A stretch of DNA of 34,903 bases. It comes from an uncultured Rothia sp. (lineage in GTDB: Bacteria; Actinomycetota; Actinomycetes; Actinomycetales; Micrococcaceae). The notes below the pieces were generated by a model. The model did not search any database. It saw nothing but the letters and a program-made list of their open reading frames with translations, and was not told the DNA's origin. The DNA lies in assembly GCA_946222285.1 (NCBI GenBank), contig CAMIIP010000017.1:1-34903 (forward strand), read 5' to 3'. Both the position numbers and the translations under genes were made by a program. This document shows, piece by piece, positions 24,925-33,694 of this stretch (its first letter is position 1; each line of letters starts with the position of its first letter).

Positions 24925-25383
24925 TTAGGAAGTGACGCTAGCTTCTCTAGCTGCCTCTTCTGCGGCCACCCAAGAGAGCATGGCGCACTTGACGCGAGCC
25001 ACGAACTTAGACACACCGGCAAATGCCGCGGCGTCACCAAAATACTCCTCATCGGGCTGAATCTTCCCACGGGAGCGGAGCATCTCGCGGAATTTATCTA
25101 CCATTTCCTGGAACTCCGCCAGACTCATTCCCGGTGCCATATCTGAGAGAACAGAGGCAGAGGCCATGGAAATAGAGCATCCATCACCCTCCCAAGAGAG
25201 TTTTTCTATGGTCTCTTTGTTATCCGATAGTTCCACGCGCACATTAATCTCATCGCCGCAGGTGGGGTTGTACTGGTGATTATCAGCGCTAGCGTGCTCG
25301 CCGGGCTCAATAAATCCCTCACCGGTACGCTGCTTGGAATGGTCCAAAATAATCTCTTGGTAGAGGGATTCTAGTCCGCTCAT
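24925..25383 (-). CDS. sufU: iron-sulfur cluster assembly protein SufU
   Basis: SufU is the zinc-dependent sulfurtransferase partner of SufS in Gram-positive bacteria. The 152-residue protein shows the three conserved cysteines and the aspartate that bind zinc: Cys42 in NPTCGDE, Asp44, Cys69 in GDGCSISMAS and Cys133 in RVKCAML. Two ATG codons lie in tandem (25386 and 25383); AAGGAG is six bases before the second, which is therefore preferred. It starts 29 bases after the sufS stop on the same strand. The other suf genes (B, C, D) are not in the window. Confidence 0.93.
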   Translation of the reverse strand: MSGLESLYQEIILDHSKQRTGEGFIEPGEHASADNHQYNPTCGDEINVRVELSDNKETIEKLSWEGDGCSISMASASVLSDMAPGMSLAEFQEMVDKFREMLRSRGKIQPDEEYFGDAAAFAGVSKFVARVKCAMLSWVAAEEAAREASVTS

Positions 25384-25412
25384 CATGTTCTCCTTGAAAG
25401 TTCTCTGCTGGT

Positions 25413-26720
25413 TTAGTCTGTGATGCCAAAGTATGGGCGTACCTTGGCGAGCGCGTCAAGAAAACAGTCTACATCGTCAGTGGTGTTATAGATATAGCCC
25501 GACGCGCGGGTGGAAGCGCTAACCCCCAGGGCACGGTGTAGGGGCTGAACGCAGTGATGCCCCACGCGCACGGCGATACCTTCGGTATCAAGTATCTGGC
25601 CGACGTCGTGCGGGTGTACTCCCTCCACATGCACCGCCGCCATGCCGGTGCGTTCCATTCCCACTGCAGGACCGAGTAGGCGCACTCCAGCGACTTCGCT
25701 GATGCCCTCAGCCAGGCGTTTGCCAAGTTCTGCCTCCCAACGATGGATATTTTCCATACCAATATGCTCAAGATAGCGAACCGCTTCAGCCAGGGCTACC
25801 ACCTGCGATACCTTCTGTGTTCCTGCTTCAAGCCGAGTAGGAGGAGCCATAAATTCGGCGTCGGTCATCGTAACCTTGGTAATCATAGACCCACCAGTGA
25901 GGAAGGGCGGCAGATCTTTCAGTAGTGATTCCTTGCCGTAGAGAACGCCAATACCTGTAGGAGCGAGCATCTTATGGCCGGAGAAAGCCGCGAAATCAAC
26001 GTCAAATTCACGGAAGTTGACCGGCATGTGAGGTACCGACTGGCAGGCATCGAGCACAATAAACGCCCCTGCTTTGCGACCAAGGCTCACCAGGAAATCA
26101 ACGTTGGTAATAGAACCTAGAACGTTAGAGACGTGAGTAAAGGCAAGAACTTTGGTGCGTTCGGTGATGACCTTTTCTGCTTCTTCCTCATCGAGGGTGC
26201 CATCTTCTAGCAGGGGTATCCAGCGCAAGGTTGCACCGGTTTTCTTCGCGAGCTGCTGCCAGGGAATGAGGTTAGCGTGGTGTTCTTGTTCGGTCACCAC
26301 GATCTCGTCTCCCTCCCCCAGCGCGAATTTGCGCGCGGCTTCTCCACCTAAGCCGTCTGAGGCGTTAGCGAAAGAATAGGTCACGAGGTTCAGTGCTTCA
26401 GTAGCGTTAGCCGTCCACACGATTTCGTTTTCCGCCACACCTACAAAGTCAGCGACCGTGCGTCGTGCTTCTTCAAAAAGGTCGGTCGATTCGACGGCGA
26501 GAGTGTGGGCCCCGCGGTGCACCGCCGAGTTAGCGCGGGTATAGAAGTTACGCTCGGCATCAAGAACTTGAAGAGGATTCTGGCTGGTAGCGCCGGAATC
26601 GAGATAGGTGAGCGGATGACCGTTGACCTCAGTGGAAAGAATAGGAAAGTCTTGGCGAATCTTCATCACGGCTTCATTGTTCAGAGGGGTATTCTCTGGC
26701 AAAGCGTATTTGGTGCTCAC
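25413..26720 (-). CDS. sufS: cysteine desulfurase SufS
   Basis: This PLP enzyme takes sulfur from cysteine for Fe-S cluster assembly and hands it to SufU. Motifs are the PLP-stacking histidine in TEQEHHANL, the Schiff-base lysine in SGHKMLAPTG (Lys250), and the catalytic cysteine in RVGHHCVQP (Cys390). The protein is 435 residues from GTG 26720, which has GAAGGA seven bases upstream; ATG 26759 would add 13 residues but has only a poor ribosome site. It forms an operon with sufU. The gene lies downstream of pth on the same strand, separated by a spacer with a large inverted repeat. Confidence 0.93.
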   Translation of the reverse strand: MSTKYALPENTPLNNEAVMKIRQDFPILSTEVNGHPLTYLDSGATSQNPLQVLDAERNFYTRANSAVHRGAHTLAVESTDLFEEARRTVADFVGVAENEIVWTANATEALNLVTYSFANASDGLGGEAARKFALGEGDEIVVTEQEHHANLIPWQQLAKKTGATLRWIPLLEDGTLDEEEAEKVITERTKVLAFTHVSNVLGSITNVDFLVSLGRKAGAFIVLDACQSVPHMPVNFREFDVDFAAFSGHKMLAPTGIGVLYGKESLLKDLPPFLTGGSMITKVTMTDAEFMAPPTRLEAGTQKVSQVVALAEAVRYLEHIGMENIHRWEAELGKRLAEGISEVAGVRLLGPAVGMERTGMAAVHVEGVHPHDVGQILDTEGIAVRVGHHCVQPLHRALGVSASTRASGYIYNTTDDVDCFLDALAKVRPYFGITD

Positions 26721-26865
26721 AGGTTCTTCCTTCAATCGACGATCTTCGCGCACGTTCATGCTCTTTTGAGCATAACGACATATTTTTATAGCTTATTCCC
26801 CGGTTGCCAAATTGTGTAGTAAGGGCAAGCTCAGTTTGAGGAAGCAGTCGATAGGCTCGCAGGCA

Positions 26866-26929
26866 ACGCGACTCCTCTCTACCCTCGCGTTGGGAAGAAG
26901 AGCATCGCGAGGGTAGAGAGGAGTCGCGT
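26866..26929. repeat. perfect 24-bp inverted repeat between pth and sufS
   Basis: The arms at 26866-26889 and 26906-26929 are perfectly complementary over 24 bp around a 16-nt loop. Neither side is followed by a T-run, so it is not a standard intrinsic terminator. No target-site duplication is seen at the edges. It fills the middle of a roughly 300-base spacer with no supported gene. It could be a non-autonomous mobile repeat, an mRNA-stabilising hairpin or a protein-binding site. Confidence 0.85.
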
Positions 26930-27018
26930 GGGAACACGCACTCACCCGTCTGCGCTCCCAGCAACAAATCATTATCAACCAGGACGACGACGCGCGGCGG
27001 CTCCACCCCGCTCCAAGC

Positions 27019-27597
27019 TTAGGCAGAGTGGAATTTTTGCTGGGCAGCTACGAGCCCGTCCTCCAGGAGCAGCCGAACGGCGTCCGCCGCGTTAGATACC
27101 AAAAAGGGCAGTTCTTTTACCTCGGCTGAGGAAAACGGTTTGAGCACAAAGTCGGAAACCTGCATACGCCCGGGTGGGCGTCCAATACCAGCACGAACCC
27201 GGTAGTAGTCCTTAGTACCCAGTGCCTTACTCATATCGCGCAAGCCATTATGACCTCCCTCTCCCCCACCAATTTTCAGTTTGATGGTATCAAAAGGAAT
27301 ATCCAGCTCATCGTGCACCGCAATAATCCGCTCAGGATTAATCCCATAAAACTGGGCAAGACCAGCAACTGGTCCACCTGAAGTGTTCATATAGGTCAGG
27401 GGCTTAGCCAAAATAACTTTGGGACCACCCATTCCTAACCGCCCCTCCAGCACCATCGCGCGAGCCTTATGCCGTTTGAAGGAGCCACCCACTTCACGCG
27501 CCAACTCATCAACCACCATCTGCCCAATATTGTGACGAGTTCTCTCGTATTCGCTCCCGGGGTTGCCCAGACCAACGATTAACCAGGCATCGCTCAT
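27019..27597 (-). CDS. pth: peptidyl-tRNA hydrolase
   Basis: Pth frees tRNA from peptidyl-tRNA dropped by stalled ribosomes. The 192-residue protein begins with the conserved WLIVGLGNPG, followed by RHNIG with the catalytic histidine, KPLTYMNTSG, VHDELD and GGGEGGHNGLRD. The start at 27597 is chosen because the family domain begins a few residues later. An upstream ATG at 27660 in the same frame would add 21 mostly basic residues and has GAGTGG nearby, so it cannot be excluded. A terminator-like hairpin lies just upstream, between rplY and pth. Confidence 0.92.
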   Translation of the reverse strand: MSDAWLIVGLGNPGSEYERTRHNIGQMVVDELAREVGGSFKRHKARAMVLEGRLGMGGPKVILAKPLTYMNTSGGPVAGLAQFYGINPERIIAVHDELDIPFDTIKLKIGGGEGGHNGLRDMSKALGTKDYYRVRAGIGRPPGRMQVSDFVLKPFSSAEVKELPFLVSNAADAVRLLLEDGLVAAQQKFHSA

Positions 27598-27675
27598 ATC
27601 TTCACGTTTCCCTCTGCCGCTAGAAACTGCGGCTATCTTGTGCTTCAAGAATTCAAACATATAGCCACTCTAAAC

Positions 27676-27718
27676 AAAATGACCCGCCAACTGTCGAACA
27701 CAGTAAGCGGGTCATTTT
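27676..27718 (-). terminator. terminator or attenuator between rplY and pth
   Basis: AAAATGACCCGC (27676-27687) pairs with GCGGGTCATTTT (27707-27718), with an inner ACTGT/ACAGT stem (27690-27694 and 27700-27704). Read on the minus strand it ends in ATTTTG behind rplY and lies 16 bases before the first possible pth ATG. It could end the rplY transcript or set the ratio of rplY to pth. Confidence 0.75.
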
Positions 27719-27749
27719 CACACCGAAGTGCTAGAAAACTTAAGAGAAC

Positions 27750-28442
27750 TTAGTTCTTGGAGTTATCTGAATCGTGTGCTTCGCCAGCCTGATCTGACTC
27801 CTCAGACGCTTCAACGATATCGCCGTCAACGGGCTCAGCACCTTCAATTTTGTTGCCTTCAGCGTCGGTTTCGCCTTCTTCACCGGGCTCAGGAACGTCA
27901 AGTACCTCGGGCTCGGAAACGTTAACAACGAGCAGTTCGGAATCTGCAATGAGGGTAACGCCGGAAGGGAGCTTGATGTCGCCAGCAAGAACGTGCTCGC
28001 CAATGCCGCGGCCTTCAATGTCAACAACGATTTCTTCAGGCTGCTTCAGTGCGTCGACCTCAACGAGAAGAACGGTTTCTTCCTGGTTAGCAACTGCCCC
28101 AACAGCAATTTCGCCCTGAACGGTGACAGGGATTTCAACCTCGACGCGCTCGCCGCGCTTAACGAGGATGAGGTCCATGTGCTGGATCTCGGGACGGATG
28201 GGGTGGCGCTGAATGTCCTTAATCATCACAAGGGTGGAGTCACCTTCGATGTCAAGATCAAGAATAGCGTTTGCGGTACGTGCTGCAAGGGTGGTTGCGT
28301 GACCGGGAAGTACTACATGCTTGGGCTCTTCGCCGTGGCCGTAGATAACGCCGGGGATGTCGCCTGCCATGCGGATACGACGCGCGTAGCCCTTGCCGAA
28401 ATCTTCGCGGAGGGTTGCTGCAATTTTGGTGGAATCTTCCAT
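27750..28442 (-). CDS. rplY: 50S ribosomal protein L25/general stress protein Ctc
   Basis: L25 binds 5S rRNA. The 230-residue protein has the N-terminal L25 beta-barrel (IPGVIYGHGEEPKHV, DIQRHPIRPEIQHMDLI), the C-terminal Ctc/TL5 beta domain (VEIPVTVQGE, EEIVVDIEGRGIGEHV, LPSGVTLIADSELLVVNV) and an acidic Glu/Asp/Ser tail of about 50 residues, usual in actinobacterial forms. AAAGGGG lies five bases before the ATG. It heads the rplY-pth pair found in many actinobacteria. Confidence 0.94.
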   Translation of the reverse strand: MEDSTKIAATLREDFGKGYARRIRMAGDIPGVIYGHGEEPKHVVLPGHATTLAARTANAILDLDIEGDSTLVMIKDIQRHPIRPEIQHMDLILVKRGERVEVEIPVTVQGEIAVGAVANQEETVLLVEVDALKQPEEIVVDIEGRGIGEHVLAGDIKLPSGVTLIADSELLVVNVSEPEVLDVPEPGEEGETDAEGNKIEGAEPVDGDIVEASEESDQAGEAHDSDNSKN

Positions 28443-28602
28443 GAGATGCCCCTTTCAACTGGATATTTATTGCGCCAAGTAAAGTGCACTGACGCCAGAA
28501 AATAAATTCCAGTTCAGCCACCGTCGGTCTCGGACCTATCGGAGTTTTCTGCCGATATTCCACCGCCTTGGCTTGCTGCCCAGAGCGCGGGCAACCTGTT
28601 AA

Positions 28603-30036
28603 TTATGCACGAGAGTCTTTAGATTGTGCAAGGTATTGAGCGAGAGCTTGTGTGTGATCTCGGGGAATAAAGCCGGTAGCTCTAAGTTTTTTGAGGTTGA
28701 GTGCTGAGTTAACAGGACGCGGTGCGAAGGTCTCGATGTTCGCAGAGTACGCCTCCGTAGTAGTAGAGGAGACGCTCGAACGGTCATGCCCACACATCTC
28801 ATACACCGCTGCCGCTAAATCGGCCCAGGAAATGATCTCACCGGAGTTGGAAACGTTGTAGGTTCCGTAGTTGGCTTCATTTTCAAGAAGATGAAGAGCC
28901 GCACCGGCTAGATCCTCTGTAAAAGTAGGACGACCGAACTGATCTGCAACCACTACCGGATTGATACCGCGTTCGGCCAGCGAGCGCATGGTCTCCACAA
29001 AATTCTTGCCCTCACCGATAACCCAGGAGGTACGCAGAATATAGTGGCGAGGTGCAACCTGAGCGGCTACTTCGCCGGCAGCCTTAGACTGCCCGTAGAC
29101 ACCCATTGGAGCAACATTCTCGGATTCTGAGTATTCTTCGCCTACAGGTAGTGAACCGTCAAAAACATAGTCGGTCGATATGTGGACGAGCGGGATGTTA
29201 GCTTCTCGTGCCATCTGAGCTAGTGCCGCTACGCCGGTGGCGTTAGCAGCCCACGCCGCGCGTCGTCCTTTATCTGTTTCTGCCTGATCGACTGCGGTAT
29301 AGGCGGCAGCATTGATGATGCCGCGCAGTGAGCGCCAGCGATACTTATCTATCCAGGCAGAAGGAGTTGCTAAATCAAGATCGTTACGGGTAGCTGCGAT
29401 GAAGGGAAGAGAACAGTCGGTTAGTTGTCGAACCAGCTCCTTACCTAGCTGCCCGTTTGCGCCCACAATCAGATAGGGTGCCGGGCGCACCGGAACTACC
29501 TCGGCTAGTAGAGGATGGTTTCTGTCTTTGTCGGAGAGTTCTGCCTGCTCCAGCGATATGGGCCAGGGAATAGCAACCGTTTCATCGGCAAGATTCAAAA
29601 AAGAGTATTCACCCTGAGCATCTGCAGACCAGTGGTCACTGACCAGATAGGTGTAAGCGGTGTTGTCTTCGAGGGTTTGAAAGGAATTACCGACGCCCCG
29701 AGGAACGTAAACAGCGGTATCGGGACCGAGTTCAACGGTAACGGTTCGGCCAAAGGAGTCGCCCTTACGTAAATCGACCCAAGCCCCGAAAATACGGCCC
29801 GAAGCCACCGACACATATTTGTCCCAGGGCTCGGCGTGGATACCGCGAGTAGTTCCCCGAGCTGCGTTGAAAGAGATGTTGTTCTGAATCGGGCTAAAAT
29901 CTGGAAGGCCCCGAGCCAGCATTTTTTCACGCTGCCAGTTTTCTTTAAACCAGCCCCGGTTATCGCCGTGCACCGGCAGATCAAGAATCAACAGTCCGGG
30001 AATCTCGGTAGTGTGAACCTCTAGTTCTTTTGTCAT
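28603..30036 (-). CDS. rmlCD: bifunctional dTDP-4-dehydrorhamnose 3,5-epimerase/reductase (RmlC-RmlD fusion)
   Basis: The 477-residue protein joins two enzymes of dTDP-L-rhamnose synthesis. The N-terminal cupin (about residues 1-185) has NNISFNAARGTTRGIHAEPWDKYVSV with the catalytic His, but the usual PxGFAHGF segment reads PRGVGNSF. The C-terminal Rossmann domain (about 187-477) shows VGANGQLGKEL for NADPH, HISTDYVFDG and the YGQSKAAGE catalytic Tyr/Lys pair of RmlD. The ATG follows the rmlB stop directly with no gap, so translation is probably coupled. Its products, with RmlA and RmlB, complete the dTDP-rhamnose route. Confidence 0.93.
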   Translation of the reverse strand: MTKELEVHTTEIPGLLILDLPVHGDNRGWFKENWQREKMLARGLPDFSPIQNNISFNAARGTTRGIHAEPWDKYVSVASGRIFGAWVDLRKGDSFGRTVTVELGPDTAVYVPRGVGNSFQTLEDNTAYTYLVSDHWSADAQGEYSFLNLADETVAIPWPISLEQAELSDKDRNHPLLAEVVPVRPAPYLIVGANGQLGKELVRQLTDCSLPFIAATRNDLDLATPSAWIDKYRWRSLRGIINAAAYTAVDQAETDKGRRAAWAANATGVAALAQMAREANIPLVHISTDYVFDGSLPVGEEYSESENVAPMGVYGQSKAAGEVAAQVAPRHYILRTSWVIGEGKNFVETMRSLAERGINPVVVADQFGRPTFTEDLAGAALHLLENEANYGTYNVSNSGEIISWADLAAAVYEMCGHDRSSVSSTTTEAYSANIETFAPRPVNSALNLKKLRATGFIPRDHTQALAQYLAQSKDSRA

Positions 30037-31035
30037 TTATTGACCAGCCTTTGCGTATTTAGCTTCAACCTCGGCTTTGAGAGGTTCCCACCAGTCACGG
30101 TGATTCGTATACCACTGAATCGTGTTGGCCAAACCGGATTCGAAATTCGTAAATTGAGGTTCCCATTCCAGTTCTTCGCGCAAGCGGGTGCCGTCAATCG
30201 CGTAGCGAAGATCATGTCCGGGGCGGTCCACTACATGTTCAAACGCATCTTCAGGTTTACCCATAAGACGCAAAATGGAGCGAAGCACCGTGATGTTGTT
30301 TTCTTCACCATCCGCTCCGATGAGATAGGTCTCCCCCAGCTTGCCCTTTTCCAAAATAGTCAGCACAGCAGAAGAATGATCGGAGGCATGAATCCAGTCA
30401 CGAACGTTCAGACCCTCGCCGTAGAGCTTGGGTTTAATACCCGAAAGCACATTCGTAATCTGGCGGGGAATAAATTTTTCAATGTGTTGAAAAGGACCAT
30501 AGTTATTCGAGCAGTTCGAGATTGTTGCTTCAATTCCAAAAGAACGAACCCAGGCACGCACCAACAAATCAGATCCGGCTTTAGAGGAGGAATAAGGCGA
30601 AGAAGGGTTGTACGGAGTATCTTCATGAAACTTATTAGGGTCATCCAGTTCCAAGTCGCCGAAGACTTCATCGGTAGAAATATGGTGGTAGCGAGTCTTA
30701 TGCTCCCGCACCGCTTCTAAAAGAGTGAAAGTGCCAACTAAATTAGTCTGGATAAAGGGGCTGGGATCGTTAAGCGAATTATCGTTATGAGATTCGGCCG
30801 CATAGTGAACAACCGCGTCCACTTCTGCTACGAGAGGATTGACGGTGTCACTATGGGTAATATCTCCACGCACCAGTTCAAAGCGAGCGGGATCAAGACC
30901 TTCTAATGATTTCTCATTAGCAGCATAGGTCATCTTATCCAGCACCACTACAGAATGTTGAGTATTTTCTAGCAAATAGTGAACAAAGTTTGAACCAATA
31001 AAACCGGCTCCACCGGTTACTAAAATTTTTCCCAT
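30037..31035 (-). CDS. rmlB: dTDP-glucose 4,6-dehydratase
   Basis: RmlB turns dTDP-glucose into dTDP-4-dehydro-6-deoxyglucose. The 332-residue short-chain dehydrogenase has the NAD-binding TGGAGFIGSNFV, the STDEVFGDL active-site segment and the YSSSKAGSDL Tyr-Lys pair; the substrate-side motif reads HYAAESHNDNSL. ATG 31035 is chosen because the fold begins there and AGGAT lies nine bases upstream; an in-frame start 25 codons earlier gives an unconserved extension. It is divergent from rmlA and is followed by rmlCD without a gap. Confidence 0.95.
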   Translation of the reverse strand: MGKILVTGGAGFIGSNFVHYLLENTQHSVVVLDKMTYAANEKSLEGLDPARFELVRGDITHSDTVNPLVAEVDAVVHYAAESHNDNSLNDPSPFIQTNLVGTFTLLEAVREHKTRYHHISTDEVFGDLELDDPNKFHEDTPYNPSSPYSSSKAGSDLLVRAWVRSFGIEATISNCSNNYGPFQHIEKFIPRQITNVLSGIKPKLYGEGLNVRDWIHASDHSSAVLTILEKGKLGETYLIGADGEENNITVLRSILRLMGKPEDAFEHVVDRPGHDLRYAIDGTRLREELEWEPQFTNFESGLANTIQWYTNHRDWWEPLKAEVEAKYAKAGQ

Positions 31036-31118
31036 AAGGCATATCCTACGGGAGAGAATATTTATTAACTCTCTATCAATGGAAATATAAATTTGATTCC
31101 CATGACACAATATTGAAT

Positions 31119-31979
31119 ATGAAGGGAATTATTCTTGCAGGTGGAACGGGTAGCCGTCTTCATCCCATTACTTTAGGTATCTCTAAACAGCTCACACCTG
31201 TTTATGACAAACCCATGATTTTTTATCCGCTTTCTACACTGATGCTCGCGGGTATTGAAGATATTTTGATTATTACTACACCCGAAGATCAATCACAATT
31301 TCAACGGCTTTTAGGCGATGGTTCCCAATTTGGCGTAAATTTCACCTATAAAGTCCAGCCTTCTCCCGATGGACTTGCCCAGGCTTTTATTCTGGGCAAG
31401 GATCATATTGCTCAAGACTCCGTGGCTTTAGTGCTGGGCGACAACATTTTTTATGGTCCGGGGCTGGGCACTCAGCTTCGCAAATACAGCGATATAGAAG
31501 GCGCGACGGTATTTGGCTATCGGGTGGCAGATGCCAGCGCCTACGGCGTCGTTGAATTTGATGAAAATTTTCGCGCAGTCTCCATTGAGGAAAAACCAAC
31601 AAAGCCCAAGAGCGATTTCGCTATTCCGGGTCTATATTTCTACGATAATCAGGTAGTAGACATTGCTCAAAATATTCAACCCTCTGCCCGAGGAGAACTA
31701 GAAATTACCGATATTAACCGAGTGTATTTAGAGCAGAACAAACTTCAGGTTGAGGTGCTCCCCCGAGGAACCGCCTGGTTAGATACTGGCACTTTTGATT
31801 CGCTAGCCGATGCCACCAGCTTTATCCGTACCGTTCAGGCGAGACAGGGGCTTTCGATTGGTTGCCCCGAAGAGATCGCCTGGCGCATGGGCTATATAGA
31901 TGACAATCGGTTACGGGAGCTTGCCCAACCTCTCATCAAGAGCGGCTACGGCCGCTACCTCTTAGGTTTGCTCAAGTAA
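31119..31979 (+). CDS. rmlA: glucose-1-phosphate thymidylyltransferase
   Basis: RmlA makes dTDP-glucose from dTTP and glucose-1-phosphate. The 286-residue enzyme shows the signature ILAGGTGSRLHP at the start, KQLTPVYDKPMIFYPLS, LVLGDNIFYGPG, EEKPTKPKS and AWLDTGTFDSL. ATG 31119 directly precedes the nucleotide-binding motif; an in-frame TTG two codons earlier is the alternative. No Shine-Dalgarno sequence is visible before either, so the mRNA may be leaderless. Only about 83 bases separate it from the divergent rmlB start, so the two promoters must be packed closely. Confidence 0.95.
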   Translation: MKGIILAGGTGSRLHPITLGISKQLTPVYDKPMIFYPLSTLMLAGIEDILIITTPEDQSQFQRLLGDGSQFGVNFTYKVQPSPDGLAQAFILGKDHIAQDSVALVLGDNIFYGPGLGTQLRKYSDIEGATVFGYRVADASAYGVVEFDENFRAVSIEEKPTKPKSDFAIPGLYFYDNQVVDIAQNIQPSARGELEITDINRVYLEQNKLQVEVLPRGTAWLDTGTFDSLADATSFIRTVQARQGLSIGCPEEIAWRMGYIDDNRLRELAQPLIKSGYGRYLLGLLK

Positions 31980-32179
31980 ACGTCTATTTCCCCTAATAAT
32001 AAAGCAAATTTTAAAAATCCCTCATTCTTTGGCAAGATTCCCTCACCACCCCTATGAGCACTGTTACTTTTTCTCCCCTCCAGCAATTCGCCCACAACTT
32101 CGGGGGCAAAAAGTGCTAAACTTGCCAAGAATTTTAATTGTGCACCATCACGCGCAAAACAACCTATAAGGGTTCCCCC

Positions 32180-33601
32180 ATGACAATCTTAGATCTCGTA
32201 CGTTTGGTACGAGTCAACGCCAAATACCTTCTCATTGGTTTGGTCGTTGGCGCACTCTTGGGCTTTGGCTATTCGCTTCTTCAACCCAAAATTTATGCTT
32301 CCTCCGCTACCGGTTACGTAACCGTTGGCGAATCCACCGGTATCGGTGACGTCATCTCGGGCTCATCCGCGGCTAAAGATAAGGCAAGCTCTTACCTGCA
32401 ACTTGTCTCCTCCGGACTCGTTGCCGAAGAAATTATTGCGGCAAACCCTGATATTGGTATGAGCGCCGGTGAGATTCAGGGAAATCTCACCTCCTCGCTC
32501 GAAGGCGATTCAGCCCTCATCCGAGTTCAAGCTACCGCTTCTACCCCCGAAGCAGCTCAAACGCTGGCCAACTCATCGCTTTCTGCAACTGCCAAGGTTG
32601 TTAACGATTTAGAAGGATCAACCGCCGTTCGAGTGGTTCCCCTAGACGATGCAACTCTACCGGGTGCTCCCATCAGTCCTGATACCAAGATGAACACCTT
32701 ACTCGGAGGGCTCGCAGGTCTAGTTCTCGTCTTCGCCGTCATCTTTCTCCGCCGCTACCTCGATGTTAAGGTACGAACCCGTACCGATGTCACTGAAGCA
32801 ACAGAAGCAGGAATTTTGGGCGTCCTGCCAGAAACCGAAATGCTTGAAGAGAAAAATCTACTCACAAATCAAGATGACCATACCTCACAAGAAGCTGTCC
32901 GTCAGTTGCGCACCAATCTGCGCTTCGTCAATGTAGATAATCCGCCCCAGTCGGTTCTTATCACTTCATCAGAACCCGGCGAAGGTAAATCAACCGTATC
33001 AACTTCGTTAGCCCGTTCGCTTGCCGAATCAGGGCAGGCCACCATCTTGATTGATGCCGATCTACGCCGTCCTACTATTGGCAAAAAATTCAACATCGAC
33101 TCCAACGTTGGTCTGACCCAGGTACTGGCAGGAGACGTAGAATTAGCTGACGCGGTACGCCAGCATGAAGATAGTCAGCTCTTCATTTTGCCGTCCGGCC
33201 GAATCCCCCCGAACCCTTCGGAACTGCTTGGATCAGACAAAATGCGTCAGCTGGTTAAGGAACTCTCCGATGAGTTCACCGTCATCATCGATGTTCCCCC
33301 GCTCTTGCCGGTTACGGACGCTTCATTGCTTTCAGCCTCCGTTGACGGCGTAATTCTCGTGGCTTCGGTAGGTAAAACCCGCAAAGAAAATCTTGCTGAA
33401 GCGGCAAAGATGCTACACAAGGTCAAGGGCAATCTCATCGGCGCAGTTATCAACCGCACGCCCGTGCGCGGTCTAGGTAGCTCCTACTACGGTTTTGGGT
33501 ATGCCGGCCATTACGGCGGATATTCTGCCTACTACGGTGAAGACGAAGGAAAAAATAACTCCAAAAAACGCGGAGCTAAACGAGCTAAACGCAAAAAATA
33601 A
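32180..33601 (+). CDS. polysaccharide co-polymerase with tyrosine autokinase domain (BY-kinase)
   Basis: The 473-residue protein fuses a Wzz-like membrane module (helices about residues 13-36 and 173-195, outer domain between) to a cytoplasmic BY-kinase. The kinase has Walker A SSEPGEGKST (Lys270), Walker A' ILIDADLRRPT, Walker B FTVIIDVPP, and a C-terminal tyrosine cluster (YYGFGYAGHYGGYSAYYG) before a Lys/Arg-rich end. These proteins steer chain length and export of capsule or exopolysaccharide by cycles of tyrosine phosphorylation. ATG 32180 has AAGGG eight bases upstream; a TTG at 32138 lacks a ribosome site. TAAACT at 32117-32122 with a TGC extension may be its -10 box. No phosphatase gene is seen beside it. 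Confidence 0.92.
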   Translation: MTILDLVRLVRVNAKYLLIGLVVGALLGFGYSLLQPKIYASSATGYVTVGESTGIGDVISGSSAAKDKASSYLQLVSSGLVAEEIIAANPDIGMSAGEIQGNLTSSLEGDSALIRVQATASTPEAAQTLANSSLSATAKVVNDLEGSTAVRVVPLDDATLPGAPISPDTKMNTLLGGLAGLVLVFAVIFLRRYLDVKVRTRTDVTEATEAGILGVLPETEMLEEKNLLTNQDDHTSQEAVRQLRTNLRFVNVDNPPQSVLITSSEPGEGKSTVSTSLARSLAESGQATILIDADLRRPTIGKKFNIDSNVGLTQVLAGDVELADAVRQHEDSQLFILPSGRIPPNPSELLGSDKMRQLVKELSDEFTVIIDVPPLLPVTDASLLSASVDGVILVASVGKTRKENLAEAAKMLHKVKGNLIGAVINRTPVRGLGSSYYGFGYAGHYGGYSAYYGEDEGKNNSKKRGAKRAKRKK

Positions 33602-33612
33602 GAATAATTTGG

Positions 33613-33651
33613 GTGCGGGGCAAACAATTTGCCCCGCACTATTTCTTTATA
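33613..33651 (+). terminator. terminator of the BY-kinase gene
   Basis: A perfect 12-bp stem (33613-33624 with 33628-33639) with a CAA loop is followed by TATTTCTTTAT. It starts 11 bases after the BY-kinase stop and precedes the GTG start of the nucleotidyltransferase. Confidence 0.85.
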
Positions 33652-33694
33652 TAATTTCTCTTACAGTATTCGGTTTTATGGAAAGGATACGTTA

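Noticed and set aside
26866..26929. The 24-bp inverted repeat as an intrinsic terminator of pth
   Set aside because: No T-run follows the right end on either strand, and the stem is far longer than needed.
26674..27006. 110-codon minus-strand frame between pth and sufS
   Set aside because: It reads through both arms of the 24-bp inverted repeat and into the sufS start; the composition is Arg/Ser/Cys-rich as expected from chance frames.
30040..30720. 226-codon frame on the plus strand
   Set aside because: It lies wholly antisense to rmlB, has no recognisable domain and no ribosome site; rmlB motifs on the other strand are complete.
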